From the NCBI GenBank assembly GCA_022826005.1, contig JAJDVT010000074.1, positions 1 to 40,619 on the forward strand: a stretch of 40,619 nucleotides of DNA, given 5' to 3'. This DNA is from Gemmatimonadota bacterium (GTDB taxonomy: Bacteria; Gemmatimonadota; Gemmatimonadetes; Longimicrobiales; Gaopeijiaceae). A program made the translations under genes and the position numbers. Below, piece after piece: positions 26,931 through 36,148 of this stretch. The notes beneath the pieces are model-generated. The model was not told the DNA's origin, did no database searches, and was given only the letters and a program-made list of their open reading frames with translations. Every line of letters begins with the position of its first letter. Within the stretch, counting starts at the first letter, position 1.

Positions 26931-29768
26931 ATGAAGAACTTTCTGACTCCCGGGATCGCTCTGCTTTGTCTCGTCGCGCTCGGCGGACCGGTCGCCGGAG
27001 GCGCCAACGCCCAGCAGTACAACCCGGCCGACCCGATCCCGCCCGACCCCGAGGTGACCACCGGCACGCTGGCGAACGGACTCACCTACTTCGTCCACGT
27101 CAACGACGAGCCCGAGAACCGCGCCGAGCTGCGCCTGGTCGTCAACGCCGGCTCGATCCTCGAAGACGACGACCAGCTCGGGCTGGCCCACTTCGTCGAG
27201 CACATGGCCTTCAACGGCACGGAGAACTTCGAGAAGCAGGCGCTGGTGGACTACCTCGAGTCGATCGGGATGCAGTTCGGCCCCGACATCAACGCCTACA
27301 CCAGCTTCAACGAGACCGTGTACATGCTGCAGGTCCCGATGGACGACCCCGAGGTGCTCGCCACGGCCTTCCAGATCCTGGTGGACTGGGCGAGCGCGGT
27401 GGTCTTCGACCCGGAGGAGGTCGACAAGGAGCGCGGCGTCGTGATCGAGGAGTGGCGGGGACGGCGGGGAGGCGTGGCCCGGATCCAGGACGAGCAGATC
27501 CCGTTCCTCTTCCACGGCTCGCGTTACGTGGAGCGGCTCCCGATCGGGGATACCGACATCCTGGCGAACGCGCCCGCCGAACGGCTGCGCAGCTTCTACG
27601 AGGACTGGTACCGCCCCGACCTGATGGCGGTCGTCGCGGTGGGCGACTTCGATGGTGACGCGATCGAAACGATGATCCGCGAGAGCTTCGGCGGTTTGCA
27701 GGGCCCGGACAACCCGCGCGCCAGGGGCGAGACGGAAGTCCCGGTCGACCATCCGCCGCTGGTTACCATCGCAACCGATCCGGAGATGCCCCAGACCCAG
27801 GTGGGCGTTCTCTACAAGCAGCCGGCGAGTCCTCGTGGCACGGTGGCCGATTTCCGCACCGCGCGGGTGCGGTCTCTCTATTCCGGCATGCTCAACGACC
27901 GGCTCCGTGAACTGACCGTGCAGGCCGATCCACCCTTCCTCTTCGCGTCAGCGTCGGGTGGCGGCTCCTTCATCCGCGGGGCGGACGCCTCGGAGTTCTT
28001 CGCCGGCGTTGCGGAAGACGGGATCGAGCGTGGGCTCGACGCGCTGCTCACCGAGGCGGAGCGGGTTGCGCGGCACGGCTTTACCGCGAGCGAGCTGGAG
28101 CGGGAGAAGGCGTCGCTGCGCCGGTCCTACGAGTCCCGGCTGGCGGAGGCGGAGAACCGGACGTCGGGTTCACTTGCCAGCCGCTACATCAGCGTGTTCC
28201 TGAACGACATCCCCTACCCCAGCGTCGAGACGGAGGTTGCCCTCCTCGAAGCCGTCCTGCCAGGGATCACCCTCGAGGAGACCAACGCCCATGCGCAGGG
28301 GTGGCTGACCGAGCGCGGACGGGTCATCGTGGTCGCCGGACCGGAGAAGGAAGGGCTTGTGACCCCGACGGAGGAAGACCTGACCGCGGTCTTCGCGGCC
28401 GTGTCCGAAAGGGAAATCGCTCCCTACGAGGACGCCGAGGTGGAGGCGCCGCTGGTTGCCGAGATTCCCGCAGGCTCACAGGTCGTCTCCGAGGAGACGG
28501 TCGACGAGATCGGCGTAACGATCTGGGAGCTGGGCAACGGAGTGCGGGTGGTGCTCAAGCCGACCGACTTCCGCGACGACCAGGTCATCTTTTCTGCGAC
28601 GAGCCCGGGCGGGTATTCGCTGGCGTCGGATGAGGTCCTGAGGAGCGCCGAGCTGGCGAGCATGCTGGTCAACCAGGGCGGTGTCGGGGAATTCGATCAG
28701 ATCGCGCTGGGGAAGAAGCTGACCGGAAAACGGGCTTCCGCCTCCACGGGAGTGGGGTCGCTGACCGAGAGCGTCAGCGGTTCGGCCTCGCCGCAGGATC
28801 TGGAGACGGCGTTCCAGCTCATCTACCTGCGTTTCACGGAACCGCGGAAGGATGAGACGGCGTTTGCGGCCTGGAAGGCCCAGATGACGGGAATGATGGC
28901 CAACATGGGAGCGACTCCGGACATGGTGTTCAACGACACGGTGTCGACGGTCATGAGCCAGGGCCATCCACGCTCGACCGCTACCCTCGCGGACGCTCTC
29001 CAACAGCTGGAAGAGGCGAACCTGGACATTGCCTACGACTTCTACCGCGAGCGCTTCGCGGACGCGTCCGACTTCACGTTCTACTTCGTCGGGACCTTCG
29101 ATCTCGAGGGGATCCGGCCCCTGGTCGAGACCTACCTGGGCGGACTGCCCAACCTGGGACGCACCGAGATGTGGGTCGACCACGGGATGGACCCGCCGCC
29201 GGGGGTGATCGAAAAGGTCGTGCGCAAGGGGGTCGAGCCCCAGAGCAGGACAATGATCGCGTTCACCGGAGACGGTGAGTATTCGATTGAAGAGTCGACG
29301 GTCATCCGGGCCATGGCGGATATCCTCCAGATCGAGCTGCGCGAGCTGCTCAGGGAGGATCTGGGAGGCACGTACGGAGTGGGTGTGTCCGGCTCGATCA
29401 GCTATCGTCCCGATGAGGAGTACAGGGTCCAGATCCAGTTCAGCTCGGATCCGGAGCGTGCCGAGGAGCTGGCTGCGGTCGTGTTCGAGGAGATCGAGCG
29501 GCTGAAGGCCGAGGGACCCGACCCCGAGACGGTTGCCAAGGTGCGCGAAACGGACCGTCGCACCAAGGAGACCAACCTGCAGCAGAACGGGTACTGGCTC
29601 GGCCAGCTTTCCGCCTATGGCAACCTGGGATTGGACATCAGAACGATTCCGAGCTACGACAGAATCGAGGGCTGGACGGCGGAGCAGGTGCAGCAAGCGG
29701 CGATGCGCTACCTCCGCACCGACCAGTACGCCAAGTTCGTACTCCTGCCCGAGAACAAGGTGGGTTAG
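26931..29768 (+). CDS. Secreted M16 family zinc metallopeptidase
   Basis: Pitrilysin/insulinase-type peptidase, probably periplasmic. ATG 26931, after AAAGAGGACC, gives 945 residues with a signal peptide of about 27 residues (FLTPGIALLCLVALGGPVAG, ending ANA). The inverted zinc motif HFVEH is His87-Phe-Val-Glu90-His91, with Glu167 75 residues further as third ligand, matching HxxEH-x(74-76)-E. The C-terminal half is a second M16-like repeat without the motif, which closes the chamber as usual. The R/Y pair typical of the inactive half may be in VSGSISYRPDEEYRVQIQF. Peptide breakdown is likely; substrate unknown. Confidence 0.92.
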   Translation: MKNFLTPGIALLCLVALGGPVAGGANAQQYNPADPIPPDPEVTTGTLANGLTYFVHVNDEPENRAELRLVVNAGSILEDDDQLGLAHFVEHMAFNGTENFEKQALVDYLESIGMQFGPDINAYTSFNETVYMLQVPMDDPEVLATAFQILVDWASAVVFDPEEVDKERGVVIEEWRGRRGGVARIQDEQIPFLFHGSRYVERLPIGDTDILANAPAERLRSFYEDWYRPDLMAVVAVGDFDGDAIETMIRESFGGLQGPDNPRARGETEVPVDHPPLVTIATDPEMPQTQVGVLYKQPASPRGTVADFRTARVRSLYSGMLNDRLRELTVQADPPFLFASASGGGSFIRGADASEFFAGVAEDGIERGLDALLTEAERVARHGFTASELEREKASLRRSYESRLAEAENRTSGSLASRYISVFLNDIPYPSVETEVALLEAVLPGITLEETNAHAQGWLTERGRVIVVAGPEKEGLVTPTEEDLTAVFAAVSEREIAPYEDAEVEAPLVAEIPAGSQVVSEETVDEIGVTIWELGNGVRVVLKPTDFRDDQVIFSATSPGGYSLASDEVLRSAELASMLVNQGGVGEFDQIALGKKLTGKRASASTGVGSLTESVSGSASPQDLETAFQLIYLRFTEPRKDETAFAAWKAQMTGMMANMGATPDMVFNDTVSTVMSQGHPRSTATLADALQQLEEANLDIAYDFYRERFADASDFTFYFVGTFDLEGIRPLVETYLGGLPNLGRTEMWVDHGMDPPPGVIEKVVRKGVEPQSRTMIAFTGDGEYSIEESTVIRAMADILQIELRELLREDLGGTYGVGVSGSISYRPDEEYRVQIQFSSDPERAEELAAVVFEEIERLKAEGPDPETVAKVRETDRRTKETNLQQNGYWLGQLSAYGNLGLDIRTIPSYDRIEGWTAEQVQQAAMRYLRTDQYAKFVLLPENKVG

Positions 29769-29785
29769 GACCCCGCCGGGCCGAC

Positions 29786-31696
29786 ATGTCCCAGTCCGTG
29801 TACGCGCGCCGGGAGCGCATCCCGGTGCGCGTGATGGAGCATGACGAGATCGCCACCGAGGTGGCCGGCCGCATCGCGTCCCTCGTTCGCGCACGCGCAA
29901 ACGAGGGACGCGATGCCGTTCTCGGCCTCGCCACCGGCTCCACTCCCCTCGGTGTCTACCGGGAGATGATCCGCCTCCACCGCGACGACGGGCTCGACTT
30001 CGCAAACGTCGTCACCTTCAACCTCGACGAGTACTTCCCCATGCGGCCCGGCAGCATTCACAGCTACCACCGCTACATGCGCGAGAACCTCCTCGACCAC
30101 GTCAACATCCGGCCCGAGCGGTGCCACATCCCCCGGGGCGACCTTCCCGAGGACGAGGTGGAGGCGCACTGCGCGGACTTCGAGCGGCGCATCCGCGAGG
30201 CGGGCGGGATCGACCTCCAGCTCCTGGGGATCGGGCGCAGCGGCCACATCGGGTTCAACGAGCCGGGTTCGGTGCGGGATTCGCGCACCCGCCGCCTCTA
30301 CCTCGACACGGTGACGCGCGCCGACGCGGCCGCCGACTTCTTCGGCGAGGAGAACGTGCCGCCCCAGGCGCTCACGATGGGGGTGGCGACGATCCTGGAG
30401 GCGCGCGAGGTCGTGCTGCTGGCGACCGGCGAGCACAAGGCCGAGATCGTGCTGCGGGCGGTGGAGGGGGAGGTGCACGCCGATGTGGCCGCGACCTTCC
30501 TGCAGCAGCACCCCGCGGCGACGGTGTACCTCGATCCGGCCGCGGCCGCCGACCTCACCCGCGTCCGCACTCCGTGGCTGGTCGGCGACGTGGAGTGGAC
30601 GCCGCGCCTCGAAACCGACGCGGTCATCTGGCTCAGCCGGCAGACGGACAAGCCCATCCTGCACCTCGCGAACGAGGACTACCGGGCCCACCACCTGGGC
30701 TCGCTGGTCGCGCGGTACAGGTCGGCGGAACCGCTCAACGGGAAGGTCTTCAACGCGCTCATCTCCAAGATCCGGGGGAAGAGCCGCCTGCCGCGAGGGC
30801 AGGAGATCGTCGTCTTCTCGCCGCACCCCGACGACGACGTGATCTCGATGGGCGGGCTGCTGCGGAAGCTGGTCGAGAACGCCAACCGCGTGACGGTGGC
30901 GTACCAGACGTCCGGGAACATTGCGGTCTTCGACCATGAGGTGCGCCGGTATCTGGACCTGATGAGGCGCGCGTCGCACGTGATCGAGCTGGGCGGTCCG
31001 GAGGTCGCGGAGGGGGTGATGGCGTCGGTGGAGGAGCAGCTGGGTGCCAAGGAGCCGGGCGATGTCGACCCGCCGGTGGTGCAGGACCTGAAGCGGATCA
31101 TTCGCGAGAGCGAGGCGTCGGCGGCGATCGAGGCGCTGGGCCTGTCGGCGGACAATGCCCGCTTCCTCGACCTTCCGTTCTACCGGACGGGGATGGTCCG
31201 CAAGAACCCGATCTCGGAGGCGGACATCGAGATCGTCGCGGAGTTGCTGGAGGAGTTGCGCCCGTCGATGGTCTTCGCCGCCGGCGATCTCTCCGACCCC
31301 CACGGGACGCACCGGATGTGCCTCGAGGCAGTCGAACGGGCGCTCGCCCGCTACAGCGGTGATCCGCCATTGATCTGGTACTACCGCGGCGCCTGGGTGG
31401 AGTGGGGCGTCAGCGAGGCCACGGTTCTCGTTCCGCTCTCGGAACACGAGATGCGCGCCAAGGTCCAGGCCATCTTCCGCCACGAATCGCAGAAGGATTC
31501 GGCCCCGTTCCCGGGCGCGGACCCGCGCGAGTTCTGGCAGCGCGTGGTCGACCGCAACCGCGAGACGGCGGACCTGCTGGCATCGCTGGGACTGCCCGCG
31601 TACCGCGCCATGGAGGCGTATGTGACGATGCGCTGCGGGGACCGGGTCGAAGCGCGGGAGATCCCGACGGCGTCGCTGGGGGCGGAGGGGGGGTGA
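29786..31696 (+). CDS. nagB: NagB glucosamine-6-phosphate deaminase fused to PIG-L deacetylase domain
   Basis: Two-domain protein of 636 residues. Residues 1-270 are NagB-like: GLATGSTPLGVYREMI, FNLDEYFPM (Asp81) and GIGRSGHIGFNEPGS (His154, Glu159). Residues 335-620 are PIG-L/LmbE-like with the metal motif SPHPDDD (347-351) and SDPHGTH (504-509). The deaminase normally converts glucosamine-6-phosphate to fructose-6-phosphate and ammonia; PIG-L enzymes deacetylate N-acetylglucosamine groups. The fusion could deacetylate then deaminate an amino sugar phosphate, which is inference. In E. coli NagB the motif has Asp before Gly-His; here it is Ser152. This fusion is known in Bacteroidota genomes, and the change may be characteristic of it. 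Confidence 0.88.
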   Translation: MSQSVYARRERIPVRVMEHDEIATEVAGRIASLVRARANEGRDAVLGLATGSTPLGVYREMIRLHRDDGLDFANVVTFNLDEYFPMRPGSIHSYHRYMRENLLDHVNIRPERCHIPRGDLPEDEVEAHCADFERRIREAGGIDLQLLGIGRSGHIGFNEPGSVRDSRTRRLYLDTVTRADAAADFFGEENVPPQALTMGVATILEAREVVLLATGEHKAEIVLRAVEGEVHADVAATFLQQHPAATVYLDPAAAADLTRVRTPWLVGDVEWTPRLETDAVIWLSRQTDKPILHLANEDYRAHHLGSLVARYRSAEPLNGKVFNALISKIRGKSRLPRGQEIVVFSPHPDDDVISMGGLLRKLVENANRVTVAYQTSGNIAVFDHEVRRYLDLMRRASHVIELGGPEVAEGVMASVEEQLGAKEPGDVDPPVVQDLKRIIRESEASAAIEALGLSADNARFLDLPFYRTGMVRKNPISEADIEIVAELLEELRPSMVFAAGDLSDPHGTHRMCLEAVERALARYSGDPPLIWYYRGAWVEWGVSEATVLVPLSEHEMRAKVQAIFRHESQKDSAPFPGADPREFWQRVVDRNRETADLLASLGLPAYRAMEAYVTMRCGDRVEAREIPTASLGAEGG

Positions 31697-31700
31697 GGGA

Positions 31701-32945
31701 ATGTTGCGGCCCCGCGCCTGGCGGGCGCTGACACTGGCGTTGGTCGGGGCGGCTTGTGACCGCCCCACAGCCGAGGACCGGTCTCCCGGCGTAGTCGTAC
31801 GGGATTCGGCGGGCATCGAGATCGTCGAGAACTACGTGCCGCAATGGGATCCGGACGACTTCTGGACCCTCGACCCGGAACCGGAATTCGTCATCGGCGG
31901 ATATGACGGGCTGCACGGGGCGAGCAACGATTCGTCACACCTCGTGTGGCGCATCTGGGAAGTTGCTCCGCTCTCGGACGGCAGATTGGCCATGCTTTCG
32001 GCTGGCGAAAGGCAAGTGTTCCTCTTTGAGCGCTCCGGCGCCTTCACCAACGCGATCGGGCGTCCAGGCCGTGGCCCCGGTGAGTTCTTCGGTCCGGAGC
32101 ACCTGCAGGTCCTGCCCGGAGACACCGTCGTGGTGTGGGACGCGTTTTTCGGCCGCGTCAGCCGGTTTCATCCATCGGGAAGGCTGCTGCAGGAGCGGAG
32201 CATTGACGTGGGGGCGGTGATCGCGGCGACGCGCACGGCCGGCCGGCGGCCTCCGGAGACGGTGCACCGGCCCCTGCCGGATGGCTCGTTCCTGGTGCAA
32301 GTGCGCCGGGCCGACTAGGAACGCCCTGCCGGGGGGATTCTCTACCGGGAGCCGATCGAGTTCGTGCGGATCGATTCGGCCTACGCCACCCATTCGTTCG
32401 GCTGGTGGGACGGTCGGGAATCGCTTTCCCTGGACGATCCGCGAGCTACGTCGGGCGTTCCTTTCGCCGTCGGGTCCGCGGTTGCCGCGGGGGGGCGCCC
32501 TCTGTCGGTGTACGTGACCAACGGGGATCGCTACGAAGTGCGCCAATTCTCCACCGAAGGGGTGCTCCTGCGAATCATTCGGCGTGCGGCGGTCGAACCC
32601 GTCCCGATCACTGCCACGGGAATCGACGAGTGGAGAGAAGCCGTTTCCGAATTGAATCCATGGGTCGACTGGCGCTCGTGGGACCGCGCGATGGCGGCGC
32701 TCCCGCCCAGGCGGTACCGGCCTCCCATCCACGACATTCGGGTGGATGCCGAGGGCTGCCTGTGGGTCCTGGAGGGACAGATGCGATGGAGTGTCTTCGG
32801 CCCCAGCGGGCGCTGGCTGGGCACACTTGATCTACCCTTCGCGCCATCCTGGATCGGGGAGGACCTGGTTATCGGTTTGCGTCCTGGCTCCTATCTCGAT
32901 ATTCAGACATTCGCGGGCTACCGCCTGGACCGTCGCGGAGAGTAG
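31701..32945 (+). pseudogene. 6-bladed beta-propeller lipoprotein gene with an in-frame TAG
   Basis: ATG 31701 starts a lipoprotein: signal sequence with lipobox LVGAAC (Cys19), then VVVRDSAGIEIVENYVPQWD, propeller blades with SDGRLAMLSAGERQVFLFER, PGRGPGEFFGPEHLQVLPGD and FGRVSRFHPSGRLLQERSID. Translation stops at TAG 32316-32318 after VQVRRAD. In the same frame the coding pattern resumes at once (ERPAGGILYREPIEFVRIDS) and stays open to 32945, with NGDRYEVRQFSTEGVLLRII and IHDIRVDAEGCLWVLEGQMR. The full frame would be 414 codons. It may be a recent nonsense mutation, an assembly error or a readthrough codon. It is 4 bases downstream of the NagB fusion gene. Confidence 0.8.
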
Positions 32946-33009
32946 ACAGGCCCTTCACTCCCGTTCCCGATCCGGTAGATTACCTTCCCCGGAGCGACGG
33001 CCCCTCCCA

Positions 33010-33025
33010 GGGAGCCACGGCTCCC
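33010..33025 (+). promoter_or_regulatory. Hairpin upstream of lysW
   Basis: GGGAGC-CACG-GCTCCC forms a perfect 6-bp stem in the 164-base gap between the propeller gene and lysW. No U-tract follows. It may mark the end of the preceding transcript or be part of the lysW leader. The gap holds no other clear signal. Confidence 0.35.
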
Positions 33026-33109
33026 GCAGCATCCGAACCCGGCGGATCTCCGTCCCCCCGCAACACCCGGCCCACAGCCGGTGTACCATCCACTCACTGG
33101 TATCCCACG

Positions 33110-33274
33110 ATGCACGAATGTCCCGTTTGCGAAGCGGAAGTCCCCATTTCCGAGGATCCCGTCGAGGGAGAACTCCTTGAGTGCGAAGAGTGCGGCACCG
33201 AGCTCGAGATCCTGGCGCTCGGCCCCATCACGCTCGGCGAAGCGCCGGACGCGGAGGAAGACTGGGGTGAGTGA
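33110..33274 (+). CDS. lysW: LysW amino-group carrier protein
   Basis: Small acidic carrier (54 residues) to whose C-terminal glutamate the substrate amino group is attached during lysine or ornithine synthesis. N-terminal zinc ribbon with CPVC (Cys4, Cys7) and CEEC (Cys25, Cys28), then LEILALGPITLGEAPDAE and the invariant C-terminal EDWGE. Glu54 is the modified residue. The many acidic residues let LysX, LysZ, LysY and LysJ hold the intermediates. The gene heads the LysW cluster. Confidence 0.95.
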   Translation: MHECPVCEAEVPISEDPVEGELLECEECGTELEILALGPITLGEAPDAEEDWGE

Positions 33275-33368
33275 CGGGAGTGCGCCACGCGCGGCCCCAG
33301 GTCGCCCCGGCGCGCGGCCGGCCGCCGCTCCTTGCGCGCCCCCCCGCCGGCCCGGCCGGAGCGCGTGA

Positions 33369-34205
33369 ATGAGGGTCGGGTTCCTCCATTCGCTCATCCG
33401 CAAGGACGAGAAACTGCTGATTGCCGAGCTGAGGAAGCGCGGCGACATGGAGCTCGTCTTCCTGGATGACCGCAGGCTCGTCTTCGACCTGGAGGGGCGG
33501 CCGCCGGTGGACGTCGTGCTGGAGCGGTCGATCAACCACTCGCGCGCGATGCACGCGCTGCGCCTCTTCGAGGGAGTCGGCACCGTGTGCGTCAACGCGT
33601 ACGAGGTCGCGCGCCGGTGCGGCGACAAGATTCTCACGGCCGCCTCGCTGCGCGACCACGGCGTGCCGCAGCCGGAGGTGCGGATCGCCTTCACGCCGGA
33701 GTCCGCGCTGGCGGCGATCGAGGAGCTGGGCTACCCGGCCGTGCTCAAGCCTGCGGTGGGCTCGTGGGGCCGGCTGCTCTCCAGGGTGAACGACCGCGAC
33801 GCCGCCGAGACGATCCTGGAGCACAAGGCGATCCTGGGGAGCTACCACCACTCGATCTTCTTCGTGCAGCGGTACGTCGAGAAGGGCGGACGCGACATCC
33901 GCAGCTTCGTGGTGGGGGACGAGTGCGTCGCGGCCATCTACCGCACCTCGGATCACTGGATCACCAACACGGCGCGGGGCGGGCGGGCGAGCAACTGCCC
34001 CGTGACCGCCGAACTCGCGGAGATATCGCTGCGGGCGGCGGAGGCGATGGGGGGCGGTGTGCTGGCTGTGGACATCTTCGAGGCCGGCGGCGGGTTTCTG
34101 GTCAACGAGGTCAACTACACGATGGAGTTCCGGAACAGCATCGACGTGACGGGTGTGAACATCCCCGAGCGGATCGTGTCGTACCTGCGGGGGGTGGTAC
34201 GGTGA
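33369..34205 (+). CDS. lysX: LysW ligase LysX (ATP-grasp)
   Basis: ATP-dependent ligase that joins alpha-aminoadipate (LysX) or glutamate (ArgX) to the LysW C-terminal glutamate. The 278 residues have the ATP-grasp layout: [60 protein letters not shown], and [20 protein letters not shown] at the metal- and substrate-binding end. Substrate specificity between aminoadipate and glutamate cannot be fixed from the sequence by eye. A GC-rich 94-base gap with no recognised feature precedes it. Confidence 0.92.
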   Translation: MRVGFLHSLIRKDEKLLIAELRKRGDMELVFLDDRRLVFDLEGRPPVDVVLERSINHSRAMHALRLFEGVGTVCVNAYEVARRCGDKILTAASLRDHGVPQPEVRIAFTPESALAAIEELGYPAVLKPAVGSWGRLLSRVNDRDAAETILEHKAILGSYHHSIFFVQRYVEKGGRDIRSFVVGDECVAAIYRTSDHWITNTARGGRASNCPVTAELAEISLRAAEAMGGGVLAVDIFEAGGGFLVNEVNYTMEFRNSIDVTGVNIPERIVSYLRGVVR

Positions 34206-34269
34206 GCGGTGGGTGCCGGAGGCTGGCCTGGCCGACGTGGGCCGCGGACGGCCGGAGCGGAGCGGCGCC

Positions 34270-35382
34270 GTGATCCGCGTTGCGATCGCCGGGGGTTCCG
34301 GATACGCGGGCGGCGAGCTGCTGCGCCTGCTTCTGGCCCACCCCGAAGCCGAAGTGGCGCAGGTCACGTCCGAGCGCTTCGCCGGGAAGTTCGTGCACCG
34401 CACCCATCCCAACCTCCGCGGCCTCACCCGGCTTCGGTACGTGCCCCTCGGCGAGCTGTCATCCTGCGACCTCCTCTTCTCCTGCCTCCCGCACGGCGCG
34501 TCCGCACGCCACATCGACGCCTTCCTCGCCAAAGCGGAGCGCGTCATCGACCTCGGCGCCGACTTCCGCCTCGGCGACACCGGCGAATACGAGCGCTTCT
34601 ACGGGGAACCGCATCCGCGCCCCGGCCTCCTCGGCCGTTTCGTCTACGCGATCCCGGAGCTGAACCGCGACGCGCTGCGGAGCGCCAGCCTGGTGGCGTG
34701 CGCGGGTTGCAACGCGACAGTCTCCATCCTGGCGCTGCGTCCGCTCTTCCTGGAGCAGGTGGCGAAGTCGGCCGTGATCGAGGTGAAGGTGGGGTCGAGC
34801 GAGGGGGGCAACCGGGCGAGCGAGGCCAGTCATCACCCGGAACGGAGCGGCGCGATGCGGTCCTACAAGCCCACCGGGCACCGCCACCTGGCCGAGATCC
34901 GGGCCGTGCTGGGCGGGAGGGGCGCCGTGCAGGCCGGTGCCGCGGGCGCAATCACTGCCGGGGGCGCGGCGGCCGGGCCCCCGGCGGAAACGCGCGCTCC
35001 GGTGGACGGCATCCACTTCTCGGCCACCGCGGTCGAGATGGTGCGCGGGATCCTCGCGACCTGCCACGTCTTCCTGCGCGATGACCTCGACGAGAAGGAC
35101 CTCTGGAGGATCTACCGGCGCGCCTACGCGAAGGAGCCGTTCGTGCGGATCGTCAAGGAGCGCACGGGGATTCACCGCTATCCGGATCCCAAGCTGCTGG
35201 CCGGGTCGAACTACTGCGACATCGGGTTCGAGCGGGATCCCCACGCGCGGCGGGTGGTGGTGATGGCCGCGATCGACAACCTGATGAAGGGCGCCGCGGG
35301 GCAGGCCGTGCAGGCGTTCAACATCATGCACGGGCTGCCGGAGAGGCGCGGGCTGGAGTTCCCGGGTCTCCACCCGGCCTGA
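34270..35382 (+). CDS. lysY: LysW-acyl phosphate reductase LysY (ArgC family)
   Basis: NADPH-dependent reductase that turns the LysW-bound acyl phosphate into a semialdehyde. From GTG 34270 it has 370 residues: NADP motif IAGGSGYAGGELLRLLLAHP, the catalytic cysteine Cys147 in ACAGCNATVSILALRPL, KPTGHRHLAEIRAVL with the catalytic histidine, and the ending VVVMAAIDNLMKGAAGQAVQ. Residues about 214-246 are an Ala/Gly/Pro-rich stretch not expected in the family. GTG 34213 is an alternative upstream start without family residues. ArgC in the acetylated pathway is similar; the LysW cluster decides the name. Confidence 0.9.
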   Translation: MIRVAIAGGSGYAGGELLRLLLAHPEAEVAQVTSERFAGKFVHRTHPNLRGLTRLRYVPLGELSSCDLLFSCLPHGASARHIDAFLAKAERVIDLGADFRLGDTGEYERFYGEPHPRPGLLGRFVYAIPELNRDALRSASLVACAGCNATVSILALRPLFLEQVAKSAVIEVKVGSSEGGNRASEASHHPERSGAMRSYKPTGHRHLAEIRAVLGGRGAVQAGAAGAITAGGAAAGPPAETRAPVDGIHFSATAVEMVRGILATCHVFLRDDLDEKDLWRIYRRAYAKEPFVRIVKERTGIHRYPDPKLLAGSNYCDIGFERDPHARRVVVMAAIDNLMKGAAGQAVQAFNIMHGLPERRGLEFPGLHPA

Positions 35383-35409
35383 GGGCCAGGCGGACCGAGG
35401 GCGAGACAC

Positions 35410-36129
35410 GTGTGCCGGCTGCTCTGCGTCCGTTCCGGCGGAGATGGCTTCGAAATGGAGGAGCACCTCGCCGCTCTCGCACGGATCGCCCGTGACAGCA
35501 AGGAGTACCAGGGGCACGGATGGGGGTGCGCCTGGCTGGAGGACGCCGGAACCGACGAAGACGGCATCCAGGCCCACGGACCGAACGCCGCCGGGAGCCT
35601 GCCCCGCCGCCCCGCCCGCTGGCGCTTCCACCACGACATCGCACCGATCTGGGAGGACACCACCCGGCCGGCGGGCCGCACGACGCTGCTGGTCGCGCAC
35701 GCCCGCAGCGCCTTTCGCGACGAGGGGATCCGGGTCGAGAACAACATGCCGTTCACCGACGGCAAGCGCGTCTTCGCCTTCAACGGAGAGCTTCACGGCG
35801 TGCGGATCCGGGAGCGGGGACGGATCGGCGCCGAGAAGGTCTTCAACTTCGTGAAGCGGTTCGACCGCGGGGACTTCGCAGCCGCGCTCGAGCGCGGGCT
35901 CGACGCCATCGAGCGCCGGACCCGCTACATGCGCGCGATGAATCTGGTCGTCGCCGACCGGGCGCGGCGAGTCTGCTTCGCGTCTCGCTTCAGCGAGGAT
36001 ACGGAGTATTTTCAGATGCACACGGCGCCGATGGACGGGGCCCGCATCCTCTCTTCGGAACCCTATCCGGGGACGGCGGCGCGGGTGCGCTGGACTCCCG
36101 TCGTGAACGGCTGCACGGGAACGCTCTGA
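35410..36129 (+). CDS. Class II glutamine amidotransferase domain protein
   Basis: Ntn-hydrolase amidotransferase of the YafJ/EgtC-like type. GTG 35410 gives Met then Cys2, which becomes the N-terminal nucleophile after Met removal. The 239 residues contain KEYQGHGWGCAWL, LLVAHARSAF, NNMPFTDGKRVFAFNGELHG (NG motif for the oxyanion region) and FASRFSEDTEYFQMHT. It has only the glutaminase domain; a partner acceptor enzyme is not obvious. It lies 27 bases after lysY and 19 before lysZ, so it is transcribed with the LysW pathway, but no role for it in the pathway is established to my knowledge. Confidence 0.82.
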   Translation: MCRLLCVRSGGDGFEMEEHLAALARIARDSKEYQGHGWGCAWLEDAGTDEDGIQAHGPNAAGSLPRRPARWRFHHDIAPIWEDTTRPAGRTTLLVAHARSAFRDEGIRVENNMPFTDGKRVFAFNGELHGVRIRERGRIGAEKVFNFVKRFDRGDFAAALERGLDAIERRTRYMRAMNLVVADRARRVCFASRFSEDTEYFQMHTAPMDGARILSSEPYPGTAARVRWTPVVNGCTGTL

Positions 36130-36148
36130 GAAGCCTGGGGAGCTGCCA

